From the NCBI RefSeq assembly GCF_030462475.1, contig NZ_JASMRZ010000002.1:23666-87665 (forward strand): 64,000 bases of DNA. Reading direction: 5' to 3'. Shown here in pieces: positions 1-9,418 of the stretch; positions within the stretch are counted from its first letter, which is position 1; every line of letters starts with the position of its first letter. The notes beneath the pieces are model-generated. The model was given only the letters and a program-made list of their open reading frames with translations, ran no database searches and had not been told where the DNA came from. Made by a program: the position numbers and the translations under genes. The DNA comes from Variovorax sp. CAN15. Lineage in GTDB: Bacteria; Pseudomonadota; Gammaproteobacteria; Burkholderiales; Burkholderiaceae_C.

Positions 1-1
1 G

Positions 2-148
2 GGCGGCGCGATGGTGTCGATCGCGCACCGCGCGGCGGTGGGCGATTTCCACAACCAGCGCTGGACGCTGGTGCCGCAGGAAGAAGGAAAGGAAGGCGGC
101 GCGCGCTACCGCCTGAACACCTCGGCAGTTCAGCCCGCCGCGGCGTAG
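2..148 (+). CDS. C-terminal end of an ABC transporter ATPase/permease (partial)
   Basis: Only the last 48 residues are inside the window; the gene begins upstream. The frame opens with [10 protein letters not shown] and continues with a Phe-His...Trp-Thr-Leu segment (DFHNQRWTL). This matches the H-loop (SIAHR) and the strand after it in SbmA/BacA/YddA-type ABC proteins, which carry a membrane domain fused to an ATPase. The tail is a short Gly/Ala-rich extension ending at TAG 146-148. Its last 19 bases overlap the end of the convergent queC gene. The family call rests on the H-loop and the FH...RW signature only, so the substrate cannot be named. Confidence 0.6.
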   Translation, partial: GGAMVSIAHRAAVGDFHNQRWTLVPQEEGKEGGARYRLNTSAVQPAAA

Positions 149-834
149 CGCTCCCAGCCCTTCCTGCGCAGATCGCAGGCGGGGCATTCGCCGCAGCCGT
201 AGCCCCAGTCCTGGCGGTGCTCGCGGTCTCCGAGGTAGCAGGTGTGCGTCTCCTCGACGATCAGGTCGACCAGCGGCCTGCCGCCCAGGCGGTGCGCCAG
301 CTGCCAGGTCTCGGCCTTGTCGATCCACATGAGCGGCGTCTCGATGACGAGGCGGCGCTCCAGCCCGAGCGACAGCGCGAGCTGCATCGCCTTCATGGTG
401 TCGTCGCGGCAGTCGGGGTAGCCCGAGAAGTCGGTTTCGCAGACGCCGGTGACGATCACCTGCAGCCCGCGCCTGTAGGCCAGCGCGCCCGCGAGCGTGA
501 GAAACAGCAGGTTGCGTCCCGGCACGAAGGTGTTGGGCAGGCCGTCGGCCTGCATGGCGAAGGCGACCTCTTCCGTGAGAGAGGAGCCGCCCAGCTGCGC
601 CAGCGCGGCGAGCGTGAGCACGTGGTCTTCACCCAGGCGAGGCGCCCAGTCGGGAAAGCGCTCGCGCATCTTCGCGAGGATGGTGCCGCGCACGTCGAGC
701 TCGACGCGGTGGCGCTGCCCATAGTCGAAGCCCAGGGTTTCGACGCGCTGGTACTTCGAGAGCGCATCGGCGAGGCAGGTAGTCGAGTCCTGGCCGCCGG
801 AGAACAGAACGAGGGCGGTGGTGTGCAGGGGCAT
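130..834 (-). CDS. queC: 7-cyano-7-deazaguanine synthase QueC
   Basis: QueC converts 7-carboxy-7-deazaguanine to preQ0 using ATP and ammonia, a step toward the tRNA nucleoside queuosine. The PP-loop ATP motif [13 protein letters not shown] lies at the N-terminus. The zinc-binding cluster [14 protein letters not shown] lies near the C-terminus, with a further Cys in THTCYLG; both are family hallmarks. The length of about 234 residues is normal. I chose the ATG at 834, which places the PP-loop about 7 residues in as in other QueC proteins; an in-frame ATG at 864 would add ten residues, and neither has a strong Shine-Dalgarno. It stands alone, convergent with the upstream ABC gene, with no other queuosine genes nearby. 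Confidence 0.95.
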   Translation of the reverse strand: MPLHTTALVLFSGGQDSTTCLADALSKYQRVETLGFDYGQRHRVELDVRGTILAKMRERFPDWAPRLGEDHVLTLAALAQLGGSSLTEEVAFAMQADGLPNTFVPGRNLLFLTLAGALAYRRGLQVIVTGVCETDFSGYPDCRDDTMKAMQLALSLGLERRLVIETPLMWIDKAETWQLAHRLGGRPLVDLIVEETHTCYLGDREHRQDWGYGCGECPACDLRRKGWERYAAAG

Positions 835-919
835 ATCCGTGGGCGGCGGTGCATGCCGCAGCAATCCAAAGGGGCGATTTTCGCAGGCTCCTGCGGACGC
901 CCACTCTTGGCGCTCGAAT

Positions 920-1393
920 CTAGAGGAAGCGCTCCAGCAGCTTGCGCGACGCCCGGTCCAGCGTTTTCACGTCAGGAATGCGGAACTGCACGCCGTGCGC
1001 GCTTGCGATCAGCAGCGCGCCACCTTCGAGCCGGCGGATGTCCTCCTCGGCCTTGAGCACGAAGCTGGTTTCACCCCGGTCGGAGCTGATGGTCCAGGTG
1101 CTGGGCACGCCGAAGCTGGATACGCCGTGCAGCTTCAGCAGCGTGGGCGCGAAGTCGCGCACCGCCAAATCTTCTTCGAGCAGCGTGCGGGTCTGCGCCG
1201 GAAGCTGCTCCACGCTGTCGATCCAGACCAGCTCCCGCCCCTCGCTGCCGACCAGCGAGATGCCGTGGCCGGGCGCGCTCAGCGGAAAGGCCCGCACCGG
1301 CACGATGCCCACGTGGCGCTCGCCCTGGGCGTCGATCAATACGAGGCGGCCGAAGGGGTCGCGTTCCAGTTGGAAGGGGTTGCTGCTTGTCAT
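920..1393 (-). CDS. DUF1854 protein of the cyanophycin locus
   Basis: A 157-residue soluble protein with no signal peptide or membrane segment. It matches the DUF1854 family, which is typically found beside cyanophycin synthetase genes in beta-proteobacteria. Recognisable parts are the N-terminal [21 protein letters not shown], a central [11 protein letters not shown], and a C-terminal [21 protein letters not shown] block. The biochemical role is not known. Its ATG overlaps the TGA of the upstream ABC gene in an ATGA arrangement (1390-1393), so the two are probably translationally coupled and work together. A regulatory or adaptor role for the ABC protein is plausible, but that is inference. 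Confidence 0.85.
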   Translation of the reverse strand: MTSSNPFQLERDPFGRLVLIDAQGERHVGIVPVRAFPLSAPGHGISLVGSEGRELVWIDSVEQLPAQTRTLLEEDLAVRDFAPTLLKLHGVSSFGVPSTWTISSDRGETSFVLKAEEDIRRLEGGALLIASAHGVQFRIPDVKTLDRASRKLLERFL

Positions 1394-3693
1394 GCGTCAC
1401 CTGCCGGATGGGCCGCGTGGGTGATGGCGACCGGCGCCTGCGCGCTGGCGCGCTCGTCGGCGGCCCCTTCGCTCACATCGTCGTCGGCCTGGCGCAGCTG
1501 CGCCTGGTAGAGCCGCCAGTAGGCGCCCTGCTTCGCCATCAGGGCGTCGTGCGGGCCGACTTCGACGACCTCGCCGCGGTCCATGACCACGAGCCGGTCG
1601 GCCTTGCGCAGCGTCGACAGGCGGTGCGCGATGGCGATGGTGGTGCGGCCCTGCACGAGGTTGTCGAGCGCTTTCTGGATTTCCTTCTCGGTCTCGGTGT
1701 CCACGGCCGAGGTCGCCTCGTCGAGGATCAGGATGCGCGGGTCGATGAGCAGCGCGCGCGCGATGCTGATGCGCTGGCGCTCGCCGCCCGACAGGCCCTG
1801 CCCGCGCTCGCCCACCAGCGAGTCGTAGCCATGCGGCAGGCGCAGGATGAAGTCGTGCGCATGCGCGGCGCGCGCGGCGGCCACGATTTCCTCGCGCGTG
1901 GCGTCGGGCTTGCCGTAGGCGATGTTCTGCGCGATGGTGCCGAAGAACAGGAACGGCTCCTGCAGCACCAGCCCCACGTGGCGGCGGTAGTCGGCCACGG
2001 CGAAGCGGCGGATGTCGGTGCCGTCGACCTTGATGGCGCCGTCGGTCACGTCGTAGAAACGGCAGATCAGGTTGACCAGCGTGCTCTTGCCCGAGCCGCT
2101 GTGGCCCACGAGGCCGATCATCTCGCCGGGCTCGATGGTCAGGTCGAGGTCGTGGATGACGGCGCGCGAGCCGTAGCGGAAGCCCAGCCCGTTCATGTCG
2201 ATGCGCCCCTGCACCCGCTCCACCTTCACCGGGTTGGCCGGTTCGGGCACGTTGCTCACGTGGTCGAGGATGTCGAAGATGCGCTTGGCGCCCGCCGCGG
2301 CCTTCTGCGTGACCGAGACGATGCGGCTCATGGAGTCGAGCCGGGTGTAGAAGCGGCCGATGTAGGCGATGAACGCCGTGAGCACACCCACCGTGATGCT
2401 GCCGCGCGAGACCTGCCAGATGCCGAAGGCCCAGACCACGAGCAGGCCGATTTCGGTGAGCAGCGACACGGTCGGCGTGAACAGCGACCAGGTGCGATTG
2501 AGCTTGTCGTTGACCTGCAGGTTGTAGGCGTTTGCCACGCGGAAGCGCTCGGCCTCGCGGCGCTCCTGCGCGAAGGCCTTCACCACGCGGATGCCGGGGA
2601 TGGTGTCGGCCAGCACATTGGTCACTTCGGACCAGACGCGGTCGATCTTCTCGAAGCCGGTGCGCAGGCGGTCGCGCACGACGTGGATCATCCAGGCGAT
2701 GAAGGGCAGCGGCACCAGCGTGACCACGGCCAGCAGCGGGTTGATGGAGATAAGGATGACCGCGGTCATCACGATCATCAGCACGTCGTTGGCGAAATCG
2801 AGCGCGTGCAGCGACAGGAAGACGTTGATGCGGTCGGTTTCGGAGCCGATGCGCGCCATCAGGTCGCCGGTGCGCTTGCCGCCGAAGTAGTCCAGCGGCA
2901 GGGTCAGCAGGTGCTCGTAGGTGGTGGTGCGCAGGTCGGCGCCGATGCGCTCGGACACCAGCGCCAGCAGGTAGGTGCGCGCCCAGCCCAGCCCCCAGCC
3001 GACCAGCGCCGCGATCAGCAGGCCGCCCAGGTACAGGCCCACGCGCATGGTGTCGATCTTCTGCCCGTTCTGGAACGGGATCAGGATGTCGTCCATCAGC
3101 GGGATGGTCAGGTACGGCGGAACCAGCGTGGCGGCGGTGGAAATCAGGGTCAGCAGAAACCCTGCGATCAGCTGCTTGCGGTAGGGCTTGGCGAAGCGGC
3201 CGAGGCGCAGCAGCACCCAGGTGGAGGGCGGGGTCTGGAGTTCGGTGTCGGCCGAATCCTCGCCGTCGGCGGTCTCGACGGCTTCGGGTGTCTCCCTGGC
3301 GACACCGCCCGCCATGCGCTGGCCGAACAGCTTCATCAGCCGCAGCGCCGCGACCTGTCCGGCCAGGGTATAGCGCCAGCGGCCCAGCCGGCCCGAGGCG
3401 CCCACGAGGTCGAGGGTGCCGATGCCGGCGTGGTCGGAAACGCGCAGCTCCAAGGCCTCGTCGGTTAGCGGCCACTCACGCCACTGCCCTTCGGACCGGG
3501 CGTTCGGGTCGACGGCAATCAGCCTCCGGTCAGTCAAGGCGACTAATGCGGAGGCGAAGCGAAGTTGGTCGTCGAGGTCAACCGTCAGTGTTACCAGAAC
3601 GTTTTCCGCGACTGCGAGGCGGTTTTTCAGTGCTTGTGCTGATGCCGCTTCTGTTTCGCCCTCCCGGGTGCCGACTGGATCGTGATGTTGCAT
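1390..3693 (-). CDS. Cyanophycin-associated ABC transporter, fused membrane/ATPase half-transporter
   Basis: About 767 residues. The first 110 or so form a small beta-rich region ([14 protein letters not shown]) that resembles bacterial PH-like domains. Six hydrophobic segments of an exporter-type transmembrane domain follow. The ATPase domain has Walker A ([12 protein letters not shown]), signature [10 protein letters not shown], Walker [13 protein letters not shown] and H-loop IAIAHRLST, all intact. It should work as a dimer in the inner membrane; the substrate is unknown. I chose ATG 3693 because the longer frame would run into the divergent synthetase gene. It is divergent from the cyanophycin synthetases and overlaps the DUF1854 gene downstream, so the locus context suggests a role in cyanophycin or dipeptide handling. 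Confidence 0.85.
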   Translation of the reverse strand: MQHHDPVGTREGETEAASAQALKNRLAVAENVLVTLTVDLDDQLRFASALVALTDRRLIAVDPNARSEGQWREWPLTDEALELRVSDHAGIGTLDLVGASGRLGRWRYTLAGQVAALRLMKLFGQRMAGGVARETPEAVETADGEDSADTELQTPPSTWVLLRLGRFAKPYRKQLIAGFLLTLISTAATLVPPYLTIPLMDDILIPFQNGQKIDTMRVGLYLGGLLIAALVGWGLGWARTYLLALVSERIGADLRTTTYEHLLTLPLDYFGGKRTGDLMARIGSETDRINVFLSLHALDFANDVLMIVMTAVILISINPLLAVVTLVPLPFIAWMIHVVRDRLRTGFEKIDRVWSEVTNVLADTIPGIRVVKAFAQERREAERFRVANAYNLQVNDKLNRTWSLFTPTVSLLTEIGLLVVWAFGIWQVSRGSITVGVLTAFIAYIGRFYTRLDSMSRIVSVTQKAAAGAKRIFDILDHVSNVPEPANPVKVERVQGRIDMNGLGFRYGSRAVIHDLDLTIEPGEMIGLVGHSGSGKSTLVNLICRFYDVTDGAIKVDGTDIRRFAVADYRRHVGLVLQEPFLFFGTIAQNIAYGKPDATREEIVAAARAAHAHDFILRLPHGYDSLVGERGQGLSGGERQRISIARALLIDPRILILDEATSAVDTETEKEIQKALDNLVQGRTTIAIAHRLSTLRKADRLVVMDRGEVVEVGPHDALMAKQGAYWRLYQAQLRQADDDVSEGAADERASAQAPVAITHAAHPAGDA

Positions 3694-3832
3694 TGTGTTT
3701 CTTTGACTCTTGCCCGTCGCGGGCCTCTTGGACCGCGTCATGGCGCCCCAGGTCGGGCGCCGATTCTGACCGATAGCCATGGGCGCGCTTGAAGGCGCCG
3801 TGGTGCTCGGCCAAAGCACATCGAACGTTTGC

Positions 3833-6070
3833 ATGACCCGTTTCGACGACATCCGACTGCTGCGCATCAATTATTTGCGCGGCCCCAACCTCTGGACCTA
3901 CCGTCCCGTGCTCGAGGTCTGGCTCGACCTGGGCCAGCTCGAGGACTTCCCCTCCAACAAGATCGACGGCTTCACCGACCGCCTGACCACCCTGCTGCCG
4001 GCGCTCATCGAGCACCACTGCGGCGTCGGCGAGCGCGGCGGCTTCATCCAGCGCCTGACCGAAGGCACCTGGTCGGGCCACGTGCTGGAGCACGTCGTCA
4101 TCGAACTGCTGAACCTGGCGGGCATGCCGACCGGCTTCGGGCAGACCCGCAGCACCTCGGAGCACGGCGTCTACCGCATGGTGTTCCGCGCGCGTGACGA
4201 GCAGGTCGCCCGGGTGGCGCTGGCCGAGGGCCACCGCCTGCTGATGGCGGCGATCAACAACGACCCGTTCACCGCCGCCGACGTGCAGAAGGCCGTCGAC
4301 GCGGTCAAGGCCAAGGTGGAAGACTGCTACCTCGGCCCCAGCACCGCCGCCATCGTGGCCGCCGCCACCGACCGCGGCATTCCCCACATGCGGCTGAACA
4401 GCGGCAACCTCGTGCAGCTGGGCTACGGCGCCAACCAGCAGCGCATCTGGACTGCCGAGACCGACTACACCAGCGCCATCGGCGAATCGATCGCCAGCGA
4501 CAAGGAGCTGACCAAGTCCCTGCTCGCGAGCTGCGGCGTGCCCGTGCCCGAAGGCCAGGTGGTCGCCAATGCCGAAGAGGCCTGGGAAGCCGCCGAGGAC
4601 ATCGGCCTGCCCGTGGTCGTGAAGCCGTCGGACGCCAACCACGGCCGCGGCGTCTCGCTCGAACTGACGACCCGCGAGGAAGTCCTGGCCGCCTTCGCGG
4701 TCGCCGAGCCCGAGGGCAGCGACGTGATGGTCGAGCGCTTCATCCGCGGCCACGAGCACCGCCTGCTGGTGGTGGGCGGCGAGGTGGTGGCGGCCGCGCG
4801 CGGCGAGATCATCACCGTGACCGGCGACGGCCAGGCCAGCGTGCGCGAGCTCATCGACAAGCAGCTCAACAGCGACCCGCGCCGTGGTGCGGAAGAAGAA
4901 TTCCCGCTCGACGTGATCGTGATCGACACCGACGCCAAGCTCCAGCTCGAACTCAAGCGCCAGGACCTCGACGCCGATGCCGTACCGGCCGCCGGCCGCG
5001 TGGTCACGATCCAGCGCAACGGCAACATGGCCAACGACTGCACCGACCTGGTGCATCCAGAGGTGGCGCATGCCGCCGTGCTGGCCGCCCGCGTGGTGGG
5101 CCTGGACATCGCCGGCATCGACCTCGTGGCGCAGGATATTTCCCGGCCGCTCGGCCCGCAGGGCGGCGCGATCGTCGAAGTCAACGCCGGTCCCGGCCTG
5201 CTGATGCACCTGAAGCCGGCCGTCGGCTCGCCGCGCCCGGTGGGCCGCGCGATCTGCGACCACCTGTTCCCCAACGACGCGCCCGGGCGCATTCCCGTGG
5301 TCGGCGTGGCCGGCTCGCGCGACACCGCCGTGCTGGCGCGCCTGGTGGCCTGGCTCATCAACCTGGGTGGGCGCCACACCGGCCTGGCCTGCCGCGACGG
5401 GCTGTTCCTCGAACGCCGCCGCGTCGACGCGCGCGACAGCGCCAACTGGGAAGCCGGCCACCGCCTGCTGGTGAACCGCGCCGTGCAGGCCGTGGTGATC
5501 GAGAACGGCGCCGAGACCATCCTGCGCGACGGCCTACCGTACGACCGCTGCGAAGTCGGCATCGTCACCGACCTCGAAGGCTGCGAAGCGCTGGCCGACT
5601 ACGACATCACCGAGAGCGACCAGATGGTCAAGGTGCTGCGCACCCAGGTCGACGTGGTGCTGCCCGAGGGCACGGCGGTGCTGAACGCCGCCGACCCGCG
5701 TGTGACCGGCCTCGCGCCGCTGTGCGACGGCGCAGTCATCCTCTATTCGGCCGACGCGCAGGCGGCCGATCTCACCGCGCACCAGGCCGCTGGCGGCAAG
5801 GCGGTGCTGGTCCGCCAGGACCGCGTGGTGCTGGCCAACGGCAGCAGTGAATCCTTCCTGCCGGGCCTCGGCCGCCTGACCGTGTGGCGCGCCACCCATG
5901 CCGGCGTGAGCCTCGAAAGCCTGCTGGCCGCCGTGGCCGCGGCCTGGGCCATGGGCATTCCGCTGAACCTGATCGGTGCGGGCGTCGAAGCCTTCGAGGC
6001 CGACCTGCAAGCCGCGCTTGCCTCGCTGCAGCTCTCGCAGACCCAGCCTCTACAACCCCAATTCGCCTGA
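3833..6070 (+). CDS. CphA2-like cyanophycin synthetase with degenerate Mur-ligase P-loop
   Basis: A 745-residue paralogue of CphA. The N-domain (about 1-160) carries GHVLEHVVIELLNLAGM, with an H83-x-x-E86-H87 motif. The ATP-grasp domain (about 165-480) has the expected VVVKPSDANHGRGVS and EVNAGPGLLMH. In the M (Mur-ligase-like) domain the P-loop is replaced by GVAGSRDTAV (491-500), with no GKT/S, and the C-terminal lobe is shortened. Known CphA2 enzymes have also lost M-domain ATP binding and join beta-Asp-Arg dipeptides through the ATP-grasp site alone. This gene may do the same or partner CphA. I chose ATG 3833 because the protein then starts like other CphA proteins (DIRLLRINYLRGPNLW). The cphA gene follows after 40 bases, so the two are likely one operon. 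Confidence 0.9.
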   Translation: MTRFDDIRLLRINYLRGPNLWTYRPVLEVWLDLGQLEDFPSNKIDGFTDRLTTLLPALIEHHCGVGERGGFIQRLTEGTWSGHVLEHVVIELLNLAGMPTGFGQTRSTSEHGVYRMVFRARDEQVARVALAEGHRLLMAAINNDPFTAADVQKAVDAVKAKVEDCYLGPSTAAIVAAATDRGIPHMRLNSGNLVQLGYGANQQRIWTAETDYTSAIGESIASDKELTKSLLASCGVPVPEGQVVANAEEAWEAAEDIGLPVVVKPSDANHGRGVSLELTTREEVLAAFAVAEPEGSDVMVERFIRGHEHRLLVVGGEVVAAARGEIITVTGDGQASVRELIDKQLNSDPRRGAEEEFPLDVIVIDTDAKLQLELKRQDLDADAVPAAGRVVTIQRNGNMANDCTDLVHPEVAHAAVLAARVVGLDIAGIDLVAQDISRPLGPQGGAIVEVNAGPGLLMHLKPAVGSPRPVGRAICDHLFPNDAPGRIPVVGVAGSRDTAVLARLVAWLINLGGRHTGLACRDGLFLERRRVDARDSANWEAGHRLLVNRAVQAVVIENGAETILRDGLPYDRCEVGIVTDLEGCEALADYDITESDQMVKVLRTQVDVVLPEGTAVLNAADPRVTGLAPLCDGAVILYSADAQAADLTAHQAAGGKAVLVRQDRVVLANGSSESFLPGLGRLTVWRATHAGVSLESLLAAVAAAWAMGIPLNLIGAGVEAFEADLQAALASLQLSQTQPLQPQFA

Positions 6071-6110
6071 GGCTTCGCCTCGCCAGATAGACAGCAGCTC
6101 TCGCAGCCCC

Positions 6111-8678
6111 ATGAAAGTCACCCGCATCCGAGCCCTTCGCGGGCCCAATCTCTGGAGCCGCCATACCGCCATCGAGGCGGTCGTGGCCTGCCAGGGCGAC
6201 GAGAACGCCATCGGCAAACTGAGCGGTTTCGAAGACCGCCTGCGCGCACGCTTCCCCACCATCGGCGAGCTGCACCCGATGGTGCTGGGCCAGCCGCTGG
6301 CGCTGGCCCACGTGCTGGAGAACGCCGCCGTGGCGCTGCAGGCCCAGGCCGGCTGCGCCGTCAACTTCGGCCACACCTCGCCCACCGTGGAAGAAGGCGT
6401 CTACCAGGTCGTGTTCCAGTACAGCGAGGAGGCCGTGGGCCGCCGCGCCGCCGAACTGGCCGAGGAACTGATCGTCGCTGCCCAGAACGACACGCCCTTC
6501 GACGCCGACGCCGCCATTGCCGAGCTGCGCGACCTCGACGAATCCGAGCGCCTGGGCCCGAGCACCGGCTCCATCGTCGATGCCGCCGTGGCACGCGGCA
6601 TTCCGTTTCGCCGCCTCACGCGCGGCAGCCTGGTGCAGTTCGGCTGGGGTTCCAAGCAGCGCCGCATCCAGGCCGCCGAGGTCGACAGCACCAGCGGCGT
6701 GGCCGAATCGATCGCACAGGACAAGGAACTGACCAAGCAGCTGCTCAACGCCGCCGGCGTGCCGGTGCCGCTGGGCCGCCCCGTGACCAGCGCGGAAGAC
6801 GGCTGGGCCGCCGCCAACGAAATCGGCCTGCCGGTCGTGGTGAAGCCGCAGGACGGCAACCAGGGCAAGGGCGTCACGGTCAACATCAACTCGCGCGAAG
6901 AGCTGTTCGCGGCCTACGACTCGGCTGCCGTCTACGGCGAGGTGATGGTCGAGAAATTCCTGCCCGGCTTCGACTTCCGCCTGCTGGTGGTGGGCGACCG
7001 CCTGGTGGCCGCCGCGCGCCGCGATCCGCCGCAAGTCATCGGCGACGGCAGCTCCACCGTGCGCCAGCTGGTCGACACCGTGAACCTAGACCCGCGCCGC
7101 GGCGAGGGCCACGCCACCTCGCTCACCAAGATCCGCCTGGACGACATCGCCATCGGCCGGCTCGAATCGCAGGGCCTCACGCCCGACAGCGTGCCCGCGC
7201 GAGGCCAGCGCGTGGTGCTGCGCAACAACGCCAATCTGTCCACCGGCGGCACCGCCACCGACGTGACCGACACCGTCCACCCCGAAGTGGCGGCGCGCGC
7301 CGTCGACGCGGCGCAGATGGTCGGCCTGCACATCTGCGGCGTCGACATGGTCTGCGAAAACGTGCTGCGCCCGCTCGAGGAGCAGCACGGCGGCGTGGTC
7401 GAAGTGAACGCCGCGCCCGGCCTGCGGATGCACATCTCGCCTTCGTTCGGCCGTGGCCGCGCGGTCGGAGAGGCGGTGATGGACACCCTGTTCGCCCACG
7501 GCGACGACGGCCGCATTCCCGTGGTGGCCGTCACCGGCACCAACGGCAAGACCACCACCGCGCGCCTGATCAACCACCTGCTCGCATCGAGCGGCCTGCG
7601 CACCGGAATGACCAACACCGACGGCGTGTACGTCGATGGCCGCCAGACCGACAGCGGCGACTGCAGCGGCCCCAAGAGCGCGCGCAACGTGCTGATGCAC
7701 CCCGACGTGGATGCGGCCGTGTTCGAGGTGGCGCGCGGCGGCATCCTGCGCGAGGGCCTCGGCTTCGACCGCTGCCAGGTGGCGGTGGTCACCAACATCG
7801 GCAGCGGCGACCACCTGGGCCTGAACTACATCACCACCGTGGAAGACCTGGCGGTGCTCAAGCGCGTGATCGTGCGCAACGTGGCGCCCGATGGCCACGC
7901 GGTGCTCAACGCTGCCGACCCGAACGTCGCCGCCATGGCTGCAGGCTGCCCCGGCAACGTGATCTTCTTCACCGCCGACCGCATGCACCCGGTGATGGCC
8001 ACGCACCGCGCCCAGGGCAAGCGCACCGTGTACGTCGACCAGGACACGCTGGTGGCGGCCGAAGGCTCCTGGCGCGAACGCATCGCGCTGCGCGACGTGC
8101 CCATCACGCGCGGCGGCAGCATCGGCTTCCAGGTCGACAACGTGATGGCCGCAGTGGCCGCGGCCTGGGCCGTGGGCCTCGACTGGGACACCATCCGCAG
8201 CGGCCTCGCGAGCTTCATGAACGACGCGGCCGGCGTGCCCGGGCGCTTCAACGTCATGGACTATCGCGGCGCGACCGTGATCGCCGACTACGGCCACAAC
8301 ACCGACGCCATGCGCGCCCTGGTGTCGGCGGTGGACACCATGCCGGCGAACAAGCGCTCGGTGGTGATCAGCGGCGCGGGCGACCGGCGCGACTCCGACA
8401 TCCGCGACCAGACGGCCATCCTCGGCGAGGCCTTCGACGACGTGATCCTCTACCAGGACGCGGCCCAGCGCGGCCGCGCCGACGGCGAGGTCATGGCGCT
8501 GCTGCGCCAGGGCCTGCAGGGCGCGGCGCGCACGCGCTACGTCGACGAGATCCGCGGCGAGTTCGTGGCCATCGACGCCGCGCTGGCGCGCCTGCAGCCG
8601 GGCGATCTCTCGCTGATCCTGGTCGACCAGGTCGAGGAAGCGCTCGCCCACCTGGCCCAGCGGATCGCGGCGGGATAA
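6111..8678 (+). CDS. cphA: Cyanophycin synthetase CphA (CphA1 type)
   Basis: An 855-residue enzyme that alternately adds Asp and Arg to make multi-L-arginyl-poly-L-aspartate, using ATP for each bond. It starts MKVTRIRALRGPNLWSRHTA, the canonical CphA N-terminus. The ATP-grasp domain is intact (VVVKPQDGNQGKGV; EVNAAPGLRMH at about 431-441). The Mur-ligase-like M domain is also intact, with P-loop VTGTNGKTTT (474-483) and C-lobe motifs such as ADYGHNTDAM. In the N-domain the position corresponding to H-x-x-E-H reads HVLEN (67-71), and the following AVALQAQAG lacks the second Glu seen in its neighbour. The length is normal. It lies 40 bases after the CphA2-like gene. No cyanophycinase gene is in the window. 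Confidence 0.97.
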   Translation: MKVTRIRALRGPNLWSRHTAIEAVVACQGDENAIGKLSGFEDRLRARFPTIGELHPMVLGQPLALAHVLENAAVALQAQAGCAVNFGHTSPTVEEGVYQVVFQYSEEAVGRRAAELAEELIVAAQNDTPFDADAAIAELRDLDESERLGPSTGSIVDAAVARGIPFRRLTRGSLVQFGWGSKQRRIQAAEVDSTSGVAESIAQDKELTKQLLNAAGVPVPLGRPVTSAEDGWAAANEIGLPVVVKPQDGNQGKGVTVNINSREELFAAYDSAAVYGEVMVEKFLPGFDFRLLVVGDRLVAAARRDPPQVIGDGSSTVRQLVDTVNLDPRRGEGHATSLTKIRLDDIAIGRLESQGLTPDSVPARGQRVVLRNNANLSTGGTATDVTDTVHPEVAARAVDAAQMVGLHICGVDMVCENVLRPLEEQHGGVVEVNAAPGLRMHISPSFGRGRAVGEAVMDTLFAHGDDGRIPVVAVTGTNGKTTTARLINHLLASSGLRTGMTNTDGVYVDGRQTDSGDCSGPKSARNVLMHPDVDAAVFEVARGGILREGLGFDRCQVAVVTNIGSGDHLGLNYITTVEDLAVLKRVIVRNVAPDGHAVLNAADPNVAAMAAGCPGNVIFFTADRMHPVMATHRAQGKRTVYVDQDTLVAAEGSWRERIALRDVPITRGGSIGFQVDNVMAAVAAAWAVGLDWDTIRSGLASFMNDAAGVPGRFNVMDYRGATVIADYGHNTDAMRALVSAVDTMPANKRSVVISGAGDRRDSDIRDQTAILGEAFDDVILYQDAAQRGRADGEVMALLRQGLQGAARTRYVDEIRGEFVAIDAALARLQPGDLSLILVDQVEEALAHLAQRIAAG

Positions 8679-8685
8679 AACCCGC

Positions 8686-8772
8686 GCCCAGGCTGCGCGC
8701 ACTTTGTGTCGCTTCGCCCCTCTGCCGGGGGGCGGTTTCTGCGGCCCGGCAACGCTGGCTCCGCGGCACCCC
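8686..8772 (+). repeat. Dispersed intergenic repeat, copy A
   Basis: An element of about 87 bases just after cphA. Its blocks AGGCTGCGCG, CACTTTGTGTC, GCCGGGGGGC, CTGCGGCCCGGC and GGCTCCGCGG recur in the same order, reverse-complemented, at 20702-20796 with small indels. It is GC-rich and partly self-complementary. Both copies sit between genes on leftover intergenic DNA, which suggests a dispersed repeat family of the genus rather than a gene-specific control site. The rest of the 255-base gap up to 8933 shows no gene. Confidence 0.6.
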
Positions 8773-8933
8773 ATTTGAAAGCCCGCCCGCTGCCGGACAT
8801 GTCCCACAAGCAAGGGCGAGTCCGGCCCGGTTGGCGGCGTGCGGCTGTCCCACAGACCGCCAGCCCCCACAGCCAGCACACTGGGGCTCTGGTTACGCAC
8901 CTCCCGCAGGGGCGTGCCTTCACAGGAACCCGC

Positions 8934-9344
8934 ATGAGAAAAACCCTTCGATCCATTCTTTCCGCCACAGCCGTTCTTGCTGCCGGCGGCTTCATCGTCT
9001 TCGGTGCGCAAACGGCCGGCGCGCAGGCGCCCGGCGGCGACACCCGGCTGCAGAAGGAGCGCGCCGCCTGCGACGGCGTCCAGCAGGACCGGGCCGCCTG
9101 CCTGCGCGAAGCCGGTGCCGCTCGCCAGGAGGCAGGACGCGGCGGCCTCACCAGCCCCAGCCCCGCACGGGAGCAGGTCAACTCGCTGGCCCGCTGCAGC
9201 GAGTTGCCCGCCGCAGAGCAGCCGGCCTGCGAGGCCCGCATCAAGGGCGGCCCGCGAACCACCACCGAAGGCAGCGTGATGGGCGGCGGCGTGATCCGTG
9301 AAACGGTGACCCCCCTGCCCCCGCAAACCGTGCCCGCACGCTGA
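8934..9344 (+). CDS. Small secreted four-cysteine protein, copy 1
   Basis: A 136-residue protein of unknown function. It has a signal peptide (MRKTLRSILS..., cleavage probably after AGA-QA near residue 31) and a mature part with four cysteines at 46, 56, 88 and 99. It is a paralogue of the next gene: both share QQDRAAC.REAGAARQ, a GGLTS block, LARC, a CEAR block and the C-terminal GSVMGGG.IRE.VT. A GGAA-type ribosome site lies just before the ATG at 8934. The four conserved cysteines in an exported protein suggest two disulfides. Related proteins seem common in Burkholderiales but I know of no assigned function. Confidence 0.8.
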   Translation: MRKTLRSILSATAVLAAGGFIVFGAQTAGAQAPGGDTRLQKERAACDGVQQDRAACLREAGAARQEAGRGGLTSPSPAREQVNSLARCSELPAAEQPACEARIKGGPRTTTEGSVMGGGVIRETVTPLPPQTVPAR

Positions 9345-9418
9345 ACGAATCTGAACCCGGCGCACGCCGGGTTGTCCAACCCTTCCCTGGTTTTTCAGCT
9401 CACCTCAAGGAGTTATCC

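Noticed and set aside
217..3468. Long antisense open frames opposite queC and the ABC gene
   Set aside because: They follow the third-position GC pattern of the real genes on the other strand and encode low-complexity Arg/Ala/His-rich sequence with no family features.
3779..3832. Upstream start for the CphA2-like protein
   Set aside because: The extra 18 residues do not resemble CphA N-termini; the ATG at 3833 begins the conserved RINYLRGPNLW start.
3833..6070. Idea that the CphA2-like gene is a pseudogene
   Set aside because: The frame is intact over 745 residues and the ATP-grasp motifs are conserved; loss of the M-domain P-loop is typical of CphA2.
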